This document shows positions 1-9,125 of a stretch of DNA of 64,000 nucleotides, piece by piece; positions within the stretch are counted from its first letter, which is position 1, and every line of letters starts with the position of its first letter. This DNA comes from Guptibacillus hwajinpoensis (GTDB lineage Bacteria > Bacillota > Bacilli > Bacillales > Guptibacillaceae), in assembly GCF_005144865.1 (NCBI RefSeq), contig NZ_SWFM01000001.1:496001-560000 (forward strand), given 5' to 3'. The notes under the pieces are model-generated. The model did no database searches and was not told where the DNA came from. It worked only from the letters and a program-made list of their open reading frames with translations. Made by a program: the position numbers and the translations under genes.

Positions 1-208
1 CTGTATCAGAAGGCTTAGCGCCTTTAAGCATCCAATCAAGAGCTTTCTCTTCGTTGATTTTCACTTCAACAGGATTAGCAACCGGATTGTAAGTTCCGAT
101 TTCCTCGATGAAACGTCCGTCACGTGGTGCACGTGAATCAGCAACAACTAAGCGATAGTAAGGAGCTCTTTTAGCACCCATACGCTTTAAACGAATTTTA
201 ACTGCCAT
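1..208 (-). CDS. rpsP: 30S ribosomal protein S16 (partial, 3' end outside window)
   Basis: Small-subunit ribosomal protein S16, which binds 16S rRNA during 30S assembly. The first 69 codons are present and read [20 protein letters not shown] onward, the typical bacillary S16 N-terminus, with the conserved [14 protein letters not shown] segment. The ATG at 208 follows a strong GGAGGTGAAAG ribosome site. The C-terminus runs off the left edge. It lies 84 bp downstream of ffh and has its own sigma-A promoter in that gap, so it can be made independently of the SRP genes. Identity is near certain. Confidence 0.98.
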   Translation of the reverse strand, partial: MAVKIRLKRMGAKRAPYYRLVVADSRAPRDGRFIEEIGTYNPVANPVEVKINEEKALDWMLKGAKPSDT

Positions 209-244
209 GTCTTTCACCTCCATAAAATGTTCACATAAATAAAT

Positions 245-273
245 ATAATATCATAAATTTATACTCTTGTAAA
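245..273 (-). promoter_or_regulatory. Sigma-A promoter of rpsP
   Basis: On the minus strand, TTTACA (268-273) is followed after exactly 17 bases by TATTAT (245-250), in an AT-rich stretch about 40 bases before the rpsP ATG. This fits a vegetative promoter that boosts ribosomal protein expression downstream of ffh. The start site is not mapped. Confidence 0.7.
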
Positions 274-292
274 GAGAAAATTTACTTCGTTT

Positions 293-1642
293 TTATTGCA
301 TGAATGGGAAATTCATGCCTTTACCCTTCTTCTTGCCGCCTTTAGACATGTTGGTCATCTGCTTCATCATTTTCTTCATCTCTTCAAATTGCTTTAAGAG
401 ACGATTGACGTCTTGTACAGATGTCCCACTTCCAACGGCAATTCTTTTTTTGCGACTCGCATTGATGATATCAGGCTCTTCTTTCTCACGTGTTGTCATT
501 GATTGAATAATGGCCTCTACTCGACCAATTTGCTTCTCATCAACACTTACATTCTTCATGGCTTTCTTATTCATACCAGGAATCATGTCCATCAATTCAT
601 CTAGCGGTCCCATGCTGCGAACTTGACCGAGCTGATCAAGGAAATCATCGAACGTAAAGCTCATCGTTCGCATCTTCTTCTCAAGCTCTTTCGCTTTATC
701 TTCATCAACAGAAGTTTGTGCTTTCTCAATGAGTGTTAGCACATCTCCCATTCCAAGAATGCGTGACGCCATCCGTTCAGGGTGGAATGGTTCAAGAGCA
801 TCAAGCTTTTCTCCCATACCTGCGAACTTAATTGGCTTGTCCGTCACAGCCTTAATGGAAAGCGCAGCACCACCGCGGGTATCGCCATCAAGCTTCGTTA
901 AAACGACACCTGTAATATCAAGGGCATCATTAAAGCTTTCAGCTACATTCACGGCATCCTGTCCTGTCATCGAATCGACGACAAGGAAGATTTCGTCAGG
1001 TGTAACGGCTTCTTTTACATCTTTTAGCTCTTGCATCAGATCTTCATCAATATGCAAGCGACCTGCTGTATCAATAATGACATAGTCAAGATGTTCTTCT
1101 TTCGCTTTTTCAATCGCTTTGGAAGCAATTTCAACCGGGCTAACTTGATCACCCATTGAGAACACCGGCATGCTGAGTTGCTTGCCTAATGTTTCCAACT
1201 GATTGATTGCGGCAGGACGATAAATGTCCGCTGCTACTAGCAATGGTTTGCGATTATGATTTTTACGTAAATGGTTTGCAAGCTTACCGACAGTTGTCGT
1301 CTTACCTGCACCCTGAAGACCGGCCATCATAATAACAGTAGGCGGGCGATTTGAAACGGCGATTTTACTCTGTTCGCCACCCATAAGCGCTGTCAGCTCT
1401 TCATTAACTACTTTAATGACTTGCTGTCCCGGCGTCAGGCTCTTCATTACTTCCTGTCCAACCGCGCGCTCTTTGACCTTGTTAATAAACTGTTTTACGA
1501 CTTTAAAGTTAACGTCTGCTTCAAGTAAAGCGAGCCTTACTTCACGCATCATTTCTTTTACGTCTGCTTCCGTTACTTTCCCTTTACCGCGAATCTTCTG
1601 CAGGGTGTCTTGCAGTCGGTCGGCTAACCCTTCAAATGCCAT
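293..1642 (-). CDS. ffh: Signal recognition particle protein Ffh (SRP54)
   Basis: GTPase of the signal recognition particle. It binds 4.5S/6S RNA and hydrophobic signal sequences on nascent chains and docks with FtsY at the membrane. The 449 residues show the N-terminal helical domain, the P-loop GLQGAGKTT at 108-116, DTAGR at 191-195, TKLD at about 249-252, and a C-terminal M domain from about 325 that is rich in methionine and ends in a basic, Met-rich tail. The ATG at 1642 is preceded by TAGGAGGCGG. It sits 12 bp after ylxM in the usual ylxM-ffh pair and shares that promoter. Length and motifs are normal. Confidence 0.98.
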   Translation of the reverse strand: MAFEGLADRLQDTLQKIRGKGKVTEADVKEMMREVRLALLEADVNFKVVKQFINKVKERAVGQEVMKSLTPGQQVIKVVNEELTALMGGEQSKIAVSNRPPTVIMMAGLQGAGKTTTVGKLANHLRKNHNRKPLLVAADIYRPAAINQLETLGKQLSMPVFSMGDQVSPVEIASKAIEKAKEEHLDYVIIDTAGRLHIDEDLMQELKDVKEAVTPDEIFLVVDSMTGQDAVNVAESFNDALDITGVVLTKLDGDTRGGAALSIKAVTDKPIKFAGMGEKLDALEPFHPERMASRILGMGDVLTLIEKAQTSVDEDKAKELEKKMRTMSFTFDDFLDQLGQVRSMGPLDELMDMIPGMNKKAMKNVSVDEKQIGRVEAIIQSMTTREKEEPDIINASRKKRIAVGSGTSVQDVNRLLKQFEEMKKMMKQMTNMSKGGKKKGKGMNFPFMQ

Positions 1643-1654
1643 GTTCGCCGCCTC

Positions 1655-1984
1655 CTAATCCAGTTTTTCAAGAGAGTTAATCAATGACAACGCCTTAGAG
1701 TTCTCATTCTCACTAATTATAGTGTCTCTGAGCTGTTCTAATAGCTCTTGCCGTTTGACATATCGCTCGAATAGCAACAGTTTTGCTTCATATTCTTCTA
1801 TCATTTGTTCTGTTCGCTTAATATTATCATAGACAGCCTGACGGCTAACTTGAAATTCTTCCGCGATTTCACCAAGGGAATAATCATCCAGATAATACAA
1901 TGCCATATAATTACGTTGTTTTGGTGTTAAAAGCGACTGATAAAAGTCGAATAACGAGTTAATTCGCATCGTTTTTTCTAGCAT
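1655..1984 (-). CDS. ylxM: YlxM/UPF0122 family SRP-associated HTH protein
   Basis: Small helix-turn-helix protein encoded next to ffh in Firmicutes. The 109 residues contain a sigma-region-4-like helix-turn-helix ([20 protein letters not shown], about residues 35-54) followed by a charged coiled-coil-like tail. The family has been linked to SRP RNA and SRP GTPase function in some Firmicutes; its role in bacilli is less clear. Start codon: ATG at 1984 gives [10 protein letters not shown], matching relatives. A consensus promoter and a small palindrome lie directly upstream. Family assignment is secure, function less so. Confidence 0.9.
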   Translation of the reverse strand: MLEKTMRINSLFDFYQSLLTPKQRNYMALYYLDDYSLGEIAEEFQVSRQAVYDNIKRTEQMIEEYEAKLLLFERYVKRQELLEQLRDTIISENENSKALSLINSLEKLD

Positions 1985-2026
1985 TGTTAACAGCCCCTTG
2001 TTAAGGTAATCACCTTTACGTTAATT

Positions 2027-2055
2027 ATATTACTATGCGTCATTTTATTTGTCAA
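2027..2055 (-). promoter_or_regulatory. Sigma-A promoter of ylxM-ffh
   Basis: Minus strand TTGACA (2050-2055), a 17-base spacer, then TAATAT (2027-2032). This is one of the best consensus promoters in the window and lies in the 101-bp gap between ftsY and ylxM. Start of transcription is expected near 2020. A near-palindrome AAGGTGATTACCTT (2003-2016) lies just downstream, inside the leader. Confidence 0.8.
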
Positions 2056-2085
2056 GATTTTTTCTTAACACATTTTTGCGATGAT

Positions 2086-3081
2086 TTATTCCTCGTTTTC
2101 TTCCTCTTCTTCAATAATCGATGAGAATAAACCATACACAAACGTATCAGGATCAAACTCGTGCAAATCGTCTATTTGCTCCCCAAGCCCTACGAGTTTA
2201 ACAGGAATATCAAGCTCATGTCGAATCGCAAGAACAATACCGCCTTTTGCTGTACCATCAAGCTTTGTTAGCGCAATTCCAGTAACGTCTGTTGATTGAC
2301 CAAACTGCTTTGCCTGACTCATAGCATTCTGACCTGTCGTTGCATCCAGAACGAGGATGACCTCATGTGGACCTGAAGGCACTTCACGTTGAATGACACG
2401 CTTCACTTTTTCAAGTTCATTCATTAAGTTCACTTTGTTTTGTAGTCGTCCTGCCGTATCACAAAGAAGAATATCAGCCTGCCTTGATTTAGCAGATTGG
2501 ACAGCATCGAATACAACTGCAGCCGGATCCGAACCTGCCTGATGTTTAATTACATCAACGCCTGCTCGTTCTCCCCAAACATCTAATTGTTCAATAGCAC
2601 CAGCACGGAACGTATCTCCAGCAGCAAGTACTACTTTTTTACCTTCTTGTTTGTACTTATGAGCAAGCTTGCCGATCGTTGTTGTTTTCCCTACTCCGTT
2701 AACACCAACAAATAGAAATACAGATAGACCGTCTTCCTGTACATTTAGGGAACCATCTTCTTCCTCTTTGTGAAGCAATTCAGCTAGTTTTTCTGAAATA
2801 ACGCTCTGAAGTTCCTTTGTATCTTTAATGTTCCGTGTTCTCGCTTCATCTTTTAACACATCAATGAGATCCATTACGGTAGCTACCCCAACGTCAGCAC
2901 TAATCAAAAGCTCTTCAAGTTCTTCGAAGAAATCCTCGTCCACTTTACGATAGTTCTTTACAAGATTGTTCATCTTTGTTGAAAAAGATGTTCTCGTCTT
3001 TTCAAGACCGCCTTTGAACTTCTCTGTTACTTCATCAGTTTGCGTTGTGAATTTATCTTTTAACTTCTTAAAAAAACTCAT
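2086..3081 (-). CDS. ftsY: Signal recognition particle receptor FtsY
   Basis: SRP receptor GTPase at the cytoplasmic membrane and partner of Ffh. The 331 residues begin with a short charged lipid-binding A region (MSFFKKLKDKF), then an N domain, then the NG GTPase with GVNGVGKTT at 126-134, AAGDTFRAGAIEQL at about 153-166 and DTAGR at 208-212, and TKLDGTAKGG near 273. It lacks the long acidic domain of enterobacterial FtsY, as in other bacilli. The start at 3081 has CAAGGGGGATC upstream. It is 19 bp downstream of smc, a conserved smc-ftsY pair. Confidence 0.98.
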   Translation of the reverse strand: MSFFKKLKDKFTTQTDEVTEKFKGGLEKTRTSFSTKMNNLVKNYRKVDEDFFEELEELLISADVGVATVMDLIDVLKDEARTRNIKDTKELQSVISEKLAELLHKEEEDGSLNVQEDGLSVFLFVGVNGVGKTTTIGKLAHKYKQEGKKVVLAAGDTFRAGAIEQLDVWGERAGVDVIKHQAGSDPAAVVFDAVQSAKSRQADILLCDTAGRLQNKVNLMNELEKVKRVIQREVPSGPHEVILVLDATTGQNAMSQAKQFGQSTDVTGIALTKLDGTAKGGIVLAIRHELDIPVKLVGLGEQIDDLHEFDPDTFVYGLFSSIIEEEEENEE

Positions 3082-3100
3082 GAATGATCCCCCTTGTTTG

Positions 3101-6100
3101 TTATTGCGATATTAAATGTTTCGATTCTTCCAGTCTAACTGATACGAGTCTTGATACACCCGACTCCTGCATTGTAACCCCATAAAGCACGTCAGACTCT
3201 TCCATCGTACCTTTTCTATGAGTAATAACAATAAATTGTGTTTTCTCACTAAACTGTTTTAAATATTTCGCAAATCTGCCAACATTCGCATCATCGAGCG
3301 CAGCTTCCACTTCATCTAGTACACAGAAAGGTACAGGGCGTACTTTCAAAATTGAGAAGAGAAGAGCAATTGCAGTAAACGCTCGTTCTCCACCTGAAAG
3401 AAGTGCCAAATGTTGAAGCTTTTTCCCTGGTGGTTGCGCTAGAATATCAACACCAGTCGTCAGAAGGTTCTCTGGATCCGTTAAGACAAGATCCGCCTTC
3501 CCTCCCCCAAACAACTCTTTAAACACGATTTGGAAATGATAGCGGATTTTTGTAAACGTTTCTTCAAATCGTTTCTTCATTTCCTGATCCATTTCATCAA
3601 TAACATGATAAAGCGTCTCTTTTGCTTGAAGAAGGTCTGATTGTTGCTCACTGAGGAAGGTAAACCGTTCATTCACGCGATCATATTCATCGATCGCTCC
3701 AAGATTCACTGTACCAAGCTCATCGATTTCGATCTTAATAAGTTTAAGCTTTCGTTTCGCTTCATCAGGTTCTACTGTTAAAATATGCTTTTCTTTGGCT
3801 GCCTCATACGTTAACTCATATTCTTCACTCAAAATGGCTAATCGATTTTCTAATTCAACATCAAGGCGATTAATTCGCACTTCTACAGCCTGCATGAGAC
3901 CAGACAATTGCTTTTCTTCAGCTACTAATTTATCGAGGTTACCACTTATTCCTGAGATATCATTCTGCAAAGTAAGTTTCACTTCACGTTCATACTGAAG
4001 AGCTGTGAGGAGCTCTTCTTTCTGAGATCGATAGGAGAGAATGTTCTGATCGAGCTTTTCCTCACCATTCGAATTGGAAGACATTGCTTCAGATAAAAGC
4101 GTATGCTCTTCAACTGTTTCCTGAAGCTTTTCTATCGTTTCATTTTGCTCTGACGTTAATCGATCAAGCGTCTCCTTTTGGTTCTGGAATGATTGTTGAT
4201 GTTCAGCTACTTTCACTTTTAACTCAGTAATTTCCTCTTGAATCGTTTCACGAGAAGATTGCTGGGTCTGTTTTTTGGCAGTCAGGTTTTCAATTTTCTC
4301 TTCTAACGTCGCTGCCTGCTTCGTGATTGTTTCTAATCGTTCAGAAAGGTAAACGTTTCGATTCTCGTGTGTTTCTTCCTCATCATCGATTGCCTTTTTC
4401 TCGCGATCATAAAGTTGAAGTCGCTCATTTGTATTTCGCTCTTCGCCTTCGATAGCTCTTAAGTCACCAAGAAGGGATTGCTCTTGAAGTCTTAGGTTTT
4501 CTCCTCGCTCTCGCATAGCATCAAGCTTTTCTTCAAGTTCAGTTAAATGCGCTTTTTCCTGTTTAATTTCCTGCTCTACTACCGTCGTTTTTTGCTGCAT
4601 ATCGGCGAGTTTCTTTTCAAGCACTTCAAGTTCACGCTGACGACTAAGAAGTGAAGAAGATTTTTGCTTAACACTTCCTCCACTCATTGACCCACCTGGG
4701 TTAACCACATCACCATCAAGTGTAACGATGCGTGTTCTGTATTGCATTATTTTTGCGAGTTCGTTAGCGCCTTTTAATTCTTTTGCGATAAGAACTGAAC
4801 CTAGAAGATTCTCAATAACAGCTTCATACTTCGGATCAAATTTAACAAGATCTGAAGCTACGCCTACAAAAGCGTCATGCTGTTTGATTCGCTCGAGATC
4901 ATATCCAGAAATTTTTCTAGATTTGATAACGGTTAACGGTAGGAAGGTCGCTCGACCTGAACGATTATTCTTCAAGTAGGAGATGGCTTTGCGTCCAGCA
5001 GCTTCATCGCGTACAACCACATTCTGCATCGCACCACCTAGAGCAGTTTCTAGTGCTATTTCTACTTCTTTTGGCACTGTAATGAGTTCAGCAATCGCGC
5101 CTTCAATACCCTCTAGTTCTTCTCGCGCTTTAAGTACTTCTTTAACGCCCTGGAAGAACCCAGCATAATCATCCTGCATTTCTTCAAGCATTTCTTTCTT
5201 TGATTTGTACTGTTGAATATACTGATATGCTTGATAGAGCTTAGATTCTTTTTCACTTAGTGACTTTTTCTTCTCTTCAACATCATGCTTACTTTTGTAA
5301 AACCGAGACACGTGTGCTTCAAGTTGTTTCTTTGACTCGGTCAATTCATTTGAAAGATTCTTCTTTTTATCATCCAACTTGCTGCGCTCTTCTATATACT
5401 TATGGTTGTCACCGTCTAGCCTTTGTTTCCGTTGATTCAGGATCGACAGTTGATCTTGAAGATAACGATTTTCGTTACGAATCGATGCCTGTTCATTCAG
5501 AAGCTCGAAATAATCGGACTTCATACGGTCAAGCTCTAACTCGATATCTTGTTCAATATCAGAAAGAAGGTCTGTTTCTTTTTTCAGCTTACCTTTCAGA
5601 TCGCCAAGTTCTTTCCTTTGTTGTTCAAATCTTTTACGATGATGGTCTATCTCTTTTTCATAATAACTCTTTTTCTCATTCAAAAAGGTTATTCGTTCTT
5701 TCAGATTCGTGCGATTTTGATGTGCATTTTTCTTTCGTTCTTTCAAAACTTCTTTTTTACCTTCGAGCTTCTCAAGGTCTTCACTTGTATCAAGAAGCTT
5801 TTGCTGGTACATTTCCAGGTCGCGTTCTGAGGTTTCAAGCTTTACTCTTGCATCGTTAAGCTCGTCCTTTTTCTCTTGAACAGAGGCCGCTAGATCACTC
5901 TCTTTGTTCTTTAGTGAGTCAAGCTCTGAAGTTTTCTCTTTCCACGCCTTGTGATACTCTTCAATTTCATGAACAGTGAGCGCAGCTTCAAATTTCTCAA
6001 GGTCTTCACGTTTTTGCAAGTAATCCTTTGCAATGGATGCTTGCATTCGAAGCGGCTCTACTTGATCTTCAAGCTCGTAGAGAATGTCCTCTACTCGATG

Positions 6101-6664
6101 CAGGTTATCTTCAGTTTCTTTCAACCTATTTTCCGCTTTGACTTTCCGCGTTTTGTATTTTAGAACACCTGCCGCTTCTTCAAAGATCTTGCGACGCTCC
6201 TCAGACTTACTACTAAGTATTTCCTCTATTCTGCCTTGGCCAATAATGGAAAACGATTCTTTACCAAGTCCTGAGTCCATAAAGAGTTCGATAATATCTT
6301 TCAGTCGACACGTCTGGTTATTTAATAAATACTCGCTATCTCCAGAACGATAAACACGTCTTGTCACACTTACTTCGTTATAATCAATTGGTAGGTATTG
6401 ATTTGTGTTATCTAGGGTTAGTGTTACCTCTGCAAGATTTACAGCTTTCCTTGTATCACTACCTGCGAAAATAATATCTTCCATTTTAGCGCCTCTAAGT
6501 GACTTGGCTGATTGTTCACCAAGTACCCATCGAATGGCGTCATTAATATTGCTTTTGCCGCTTCCGTTTGGTCCGACAACTGATGTTACTCCTGGGACAA
6601 ACTCAACTGAAATACGATCGGCAAATGATTTAAAGCCGACTACATCTAATCGTTTGAGGAACAT
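3101..6664 (-). CDS. smc: Chromosome partition protein Smc
   Basis: Condensin ATPase that organises and separates origins together with ScpA and ScpB. About 1187 residues: N-terminal Walker A GPNGSGKSN at 31-39, long coiled coil to about 500, a hinge domain (about 505-670, with the NPGGSMSGG segment at its end), returning coiled coil, then the C-terminal head with the signature LSGGERAFTAIA and Walker B FCVLDEVEAAL. I chose the second of two tandem ATG codons (6664) because the GAGGGGGA ribosome site is better spaced from it; the alternative is 6667. It is intact, with normal family length. Confidence 0.97.
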   Translation of the reverse strand: MFLKRLDVVGFKSFADRISVEFVPGVTSVVGPNGSGKSNINDAIRWVLGEQSAKSLRGAKMEDIIFAGSDTRKAVNLAEVTLTLDNTNQYLPIDYNEVSVTRRVYRSGDSEYLLNNQTCRLKDIIELFMDSGLGKESFSIIGQGRIEEILSSKSEERRKIFEEAAGVLKYKTRKVKAENRLKETEDNLHRVEDILYELEDQVEPLRMQASIAKDYLQKREDLEKFEAALTVHEIEEYHKAWKEKTSELDSLKNKESDLAASVQEKKDELNDARVKLETSERDLEMYQQKLLDTSEDLEKLEGKKEVLKERKKNAHQNRTNLKERITFLNEKKSYYEKEIDHHRKRFEQQRKELGDLKGKLKKETDLLSDIEQDIELELDRMKSDYFELLNEQASIRNENRYLQDQLSILNQRKQRLDGDNHKYIEERSKLDDKKKNLSNELTESKKQLEAHVSRFYKSKHDVEEKKKSLSEKESKLYQAYQYIQQYKSKKEMLEEMQDDYAGFFQGVKEVLKAREELEGIEGAIAELITVPKEVEIALETALGGAMQNVVVRDEAAGRKAISYLKNNRSGRATFLPLTVIKSRKISGYDLERIKQHDAFVGVASDLVKFDPKYEAVIENLLGSVLIAKELKGANELAKIMQYRTRIVTLDGDVVNPGGSMSGGSVKQKSSSLLSRQRELEVLEKKLADMQQKTTVVEQEIKQEKAHLTELEEKLDAMRERGENLRLQEQSLLGDLRAIEGEERNTNERLQLYDREKKAIDDEEETHENRNVYLSERLETITKQAATLEEKIENLTAKKQTQQSSRETIQEEITELKVKVAEHQQSFQNQKETLDRLTSEQNETIEKLQETVEEHTLLSEAMSSNSNGEEKLDQNILSYRSQKEELLTALQYEREVKLTLQNDISGISGNLDKLVAEEKQLSGLMQAVEVRINRLDVELENRLAILSEEYELTYEAAKEKHILTVEPDEAKRKLKLIKIEIDELGTVNLGAIDEYDRVNERFTFLSEQQSDLLQAKETLYHVIDEMDQEMKKRFEETFTKIRYHFQIVFKELFGGGKADLVLTDPENLLTTGVDILAQPPGKKLQHLALLSGGERAFTAIALLFSILKVRPVPFCVLDEVEAALDDANVGRFAKYLKQFSEKTQFIVITHRKGTMEESDVLYGVTMQESGVSRLVSVRLEESKHLISQ

Positions 6665-6894
6665 CATCTTTCCCCCTCATCTGTTTCATCTATGTATGCA
6701 TATCAAGTGTAATACTTTAACTAACTGTCTTATTTTATCATAAAACAATGCCCTCTACGATACCGAGCTAAGACATGTTACAATAAGGAAAGTCCAAGTG
6801 TCTCGGTTATCTTAAGAGTCGCATGGTCTCTACATAACGTAATGACACAATGTGTTATCTAACGTTGAAATGACTTATAAGGCAGGTGGTATTC

Positions 6895-7119
6895 ATGGAT
6901 CTTTCAATTAAATCAGAAGAAAATCTTGCATTTATGCTTGAAGGTATTAAAGAAAAAATGCAGGTTATCAACGCTGGGATGATTCAGCCAGAATCATTCG
7001 ATCTATCTTCATATGAAGATATTCATGAAATTTACGTCATGGTGAACAAGAAGGATTCACTTAGCGTTGCTGAAATGCAAGCGTTACTAGCTGAACTCGG
7101 TAAAATGCGCGTATCATAA
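6895..7119 (+). CDS. UPF0435 (DUF1128) family protein, YfkK-like
   Basis: Small soluble protein of 74 residues, acidic and helical, resembling the UPF0435/YfkK family of bacilli, whose function is unknown. The ATG at 6895 is chosen because AGGTGG lies about five bases before it; a GTG at 6886 is part of the ribosome site. It sits alone on the plus strand between smc and rnc, where B. subtilis has no gene, and shares a convergent terminator with rnc. The 218-bp gap upstream must hold its promoter, but no convincing -35/-10 pair was found. Family call is by resemblance only. Confidence 0.75.
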   Translation: MDLSIKSEENLAFMLEGIKEKMQVINAGMIQPESFDLSSYEDIHEIYVMVNKKDSLSVAEMQALLAELGKMRVS

Positions 7120-7150
7120 TTTAATCCCAGTTGACTCCATTTAATAGTAA

Positions 7151-7189
7151 TGAAAAAGAATCCTGAGCAAGTATCAGGATTCTTTTTCA
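7151..7189. terminator. Bidirectional terminator between the UPF0435 gene and rnc
   Basis: A perfect 16-bp inverted repeat (7151-7166 and 7174-7189) with a 7-base loop gives A-rich and T-rich arms on both strands, so it can end transcription from both convergent genes. The right arm includes the last codons and TGA stop of rnc. Confidence 0.85.
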
Positions 7190-7965
7190 TTGCGTTCTTT
7201 TAAATTCAAAAGTGCTTTTTGTGCAGCCATTTGTTCGGCTTCTTTCTTCGAGCGCCCGATACCTACACCAAGATCATTTCCATTCAACATGACTTTTGAA
7301 GAAAACTCTCTATTGTGCGCTGGACCTTTTTCGTCGGTAATGACATAATCAATTCCTCCAAGGCCTTCACGTTGAATAACTTCTTGAAGTTGGCTTTTGT
7401 AATCCATCACATGAGAAAAAGCACCGGCATTAATCTTTGGATAGACAAACTTCTCAAGAAATTCAAAGACTACTTCAAGACCTCGATCAAGATACAGTGC
7501 GCAGACAAATGATTCGAACACATCAGCAAGTAGTGCAGGTCTCATTCTTCCTCCTGTCATTTCCTCACCCTTACCCAAAAGGACAAGATGTCCGAAATTT
7601 AAATCGTTCGCGAATTGAACAAGTGATGGTTCACAAACAATTGCAGCCCTGAGTTTTGTTAGTTGACCTTCACTCATGTTCGGATATTTCTCGTATAAGT
7701 ATCTTGATATTGTGAGCTCAAGTACAGCATCTCCAAGAAATTCAAGACGTTCGTTATCCATTTGCGGATGCAGTCGATGCTCATTCACATAGGATGAATG
7801 GGTAAAAGCCTGAAATAGCAGCTGCTCATTTTCGAACGATACACCAATTTCCTCTTGAAATGTAGCGAATTGCGATCTAGTCGCGTCTCCAACCACGAGT
7901 TGTCGTGAATGTTTAGGTTTGTAACGTCTTGCTCTCGTTTTTGGTGATTGTTTAGATTTGGACAT
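7174..7965 (-). CDS. rnc: Ribonuclease III
   Basis: Double-strand-specific endoribonuclease that processes rRNA and SRP RNA precursors. Its 263 residues contain the catalytic signature [14 protein letters not shown], the second acidic site [17 protein letters not shown], and a C-terminal dsRNA-binding domain ending in [18 protein letters not shown]. The basic 25-residue N-terminus is typical of bacilli. The ATG at 7965 is chosen because GGAGGTA precedes it; the upstream in-frame GTG at 7977 lies in that ribosome site. It follows acpP, as usual. Its last codons form part of a strong bidirectional terminator. Confidence 0.97.
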   Translation of the reverse strand: MSKSKQSPKTRARRYKPKHSRQLVVGDATRSQFATFQEEIGVSFENEQLLFQAFTHSSYVNEHRLHPQMDNERLEFLGDAVLELTISRYLYEKYPNMSEGQLTKLRAAIVCEPSLVQFANDLNFGHLVLLGKGEEMTGGRMRPALLADVFESFVCALYLDRGLEVVFEFLEKFVYPKINAGAFSHVMDYKSQLQEVIQREGLGGIDYVITDEKGPAHNREFSSKVMLNGNDLGVGIGRSKKEAEQMAAQKALLNLKERNEKES

Positions 7966-8029
7966 AGATACCTCCACGACTTATCAATATCATCTTAGTT
8001 GATTGAGATTCTCTTTCATGAAAGGGAAT

Positions 8030-8052
8030 AAAGCCCCGGCGAGCGGGGCTTA
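8030..8052 (-). terminator. Terminator-like hairpin after acpP
   Basis: An 8-bp GC-rich stem (AAGCCCCG/CGGGGCTT) followed on the minus strand by TTTATT, 30 bp after the acpP stop. The short T tract suggests partial termination, which would make acpP more abundant than rnc. Confidence 0.6.
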
Positions 8053-8080
8053 CTCCACAACTTCAGGTTTACCCTGAAGA

Positions 8081-8314
8081 TTATTGATGGCTGTTTATGT
8101 AATCAATTACATCGCCAACTGTTACAATTTTCTCAGCATCTTCATCAGAAATTTCAAGATCAAACTCATCTTCAAGTTCCATGACTAATTCCACTACATC
8201 AAGGGAATCGGCACCAAGGTCGTCTTTGAAAGAAGCTTCTGGTTTAATCTCAGATTCTTCAACTCCAAGACGATCAACAATAATCTTTGTTACACGCTCT
8301 AGTGTATCTGCCAT
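8081..8314 (-). CDS. acpP: Acyl carrier protein
   Basis: Carrier of growing acyl chains in type II fatty acid synthesis and donor for PlsX. It is 77 residues, very acidic, with the 4'-phosphopantetheine site DSLDVVEL (Ser37). The ATG at 8314 is chosen because GGGGAGGTGA lies just before it; the in-frame GTG at 8323 is inside that site. It follows fabG by 67 bp in the fapR-plsX-fabD-fabG-acpP cluster and so is expected to be under FapR control. Confidence 0.98.
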   Translation of the reverse strand: MADTLERVTKIIVDRLGVEESEIKPEASFKDDLGADSLDVVELVMELEDEFDLEISDEDAEKIVTVGDVIDYINSHQ

Positions 8315-8381
8315 TAGACTCACCTCCCCTCAAGCTATTATAGGATATATAAAGTAAAAAAACTAGACATTGAACGAAAAG

Positions 8382-9122
8382 TTACATTACCATGCCGCCG
8401 TCTATATGAAGCGTTTGGCCTGTAATGTAATTAGCATCATCAGATACAAGGAATTTAGTAGCTTTCGCGATATCTTCAGCAGCTCCTAGTCTTCCAAGAG
8501 GAATTTGGCCTTTCATGCCACTTTTTACATCATCCGAAAGTTCATCTGTCATATCTGTTTCAATGAATCCTGGCGCAAGAGCATTCACTGTGATATTACG
8601 GCTTGCAAGCTCTTTCGCAGTTGTTTTCGTTAACCCAATAACCCCAGCCTTCGCAGCAACGTAGTTAGCTTGACCAGCATTACCAGCTACACCAACAACT
8701 GAAGCTACATTGACGATCCTACCGTAACGTTGCTTCATCATTTGACGAGTTACTGATTTCGTACAGTTAAATACGCCTTTTAAATTGGTGTCAATGACTG
8801 CGTCCCATTCTTCTTCCTTCATTCTCATAATAAGATTATCACGTGTAATACCAGCATTATTGACAAGCACTTCAAGGCTACCAAATGTTCCTACAACTTC
8901 TTTAATCATACTCTGAACTTCTTCCATACTAGCAACGTTTGCTTTAATCGCTATGGCTTGTCCACCTGCTGCCTTAATCTCTTCAACAACGCTCATCGCT
9001 TTCGCTTCACTTCCAGCGTAGTTTACAGCTACATTCATCCCTTGCGCAGCAAGTTCAAGAGCAATTGCTCGTCCAATTCCACGAGAAGCACCTGTAACAA
9101 GTGCCGTTTTATTTTCAGCCAT
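8382..9122 (-). CDS. fabG: 3-oxoacyl-[ACP] reductase
   Basis: NADPH-dependent reductase performing the first reduction of each fatty acid elongation round. A short-chain dehydrogenase of 246 residues with the cofactor motif TGASRGIG at 10-17, NNAG at 88-91, Ser141, and the catalytic YVAAK with Tyr154 and Lys158. It ends in the typical [12 protein letters not shown]. It begins 3 bp after fabD, with GGGGAGGAATAAC as ribosome site, so translation is likely coupled. Length and motifs are standard for FabG rather than another SDR. Confidence 0.97.
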   Translation of the reverse strand: MAENKTALVTGASRGIGRAIALELAAQGMNVAVNYAGSEAKAMSVVEEIKAAGGQAIAIKANVASMEEVQSMIKEVVGTFGSLEVLVNNAGITRDNLIMRMKEEEWDAVIDTNLKGVFNCTKSVTRQMMKQRYGRIVNVASVVGVAGNAGQANYVAAKAGVIGLTKTTAKELASRNITVNALAPGFIETDMTDELSDDVKSGMKGQIPLGRLGAAEDIAKATKFLVSDDANYITGQTLHIDGGMVM

Positions 9123-9125
9123 TTG

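Noticed and set aside
5260-5859. 199-codon open frame on the plus strand inside smc
   Set aside because: It is antisense to the Smc coiled coil, has no ribosome site, is rich in Phe/Ser/Leu as expected for a shadow frame, and matches no family I know.
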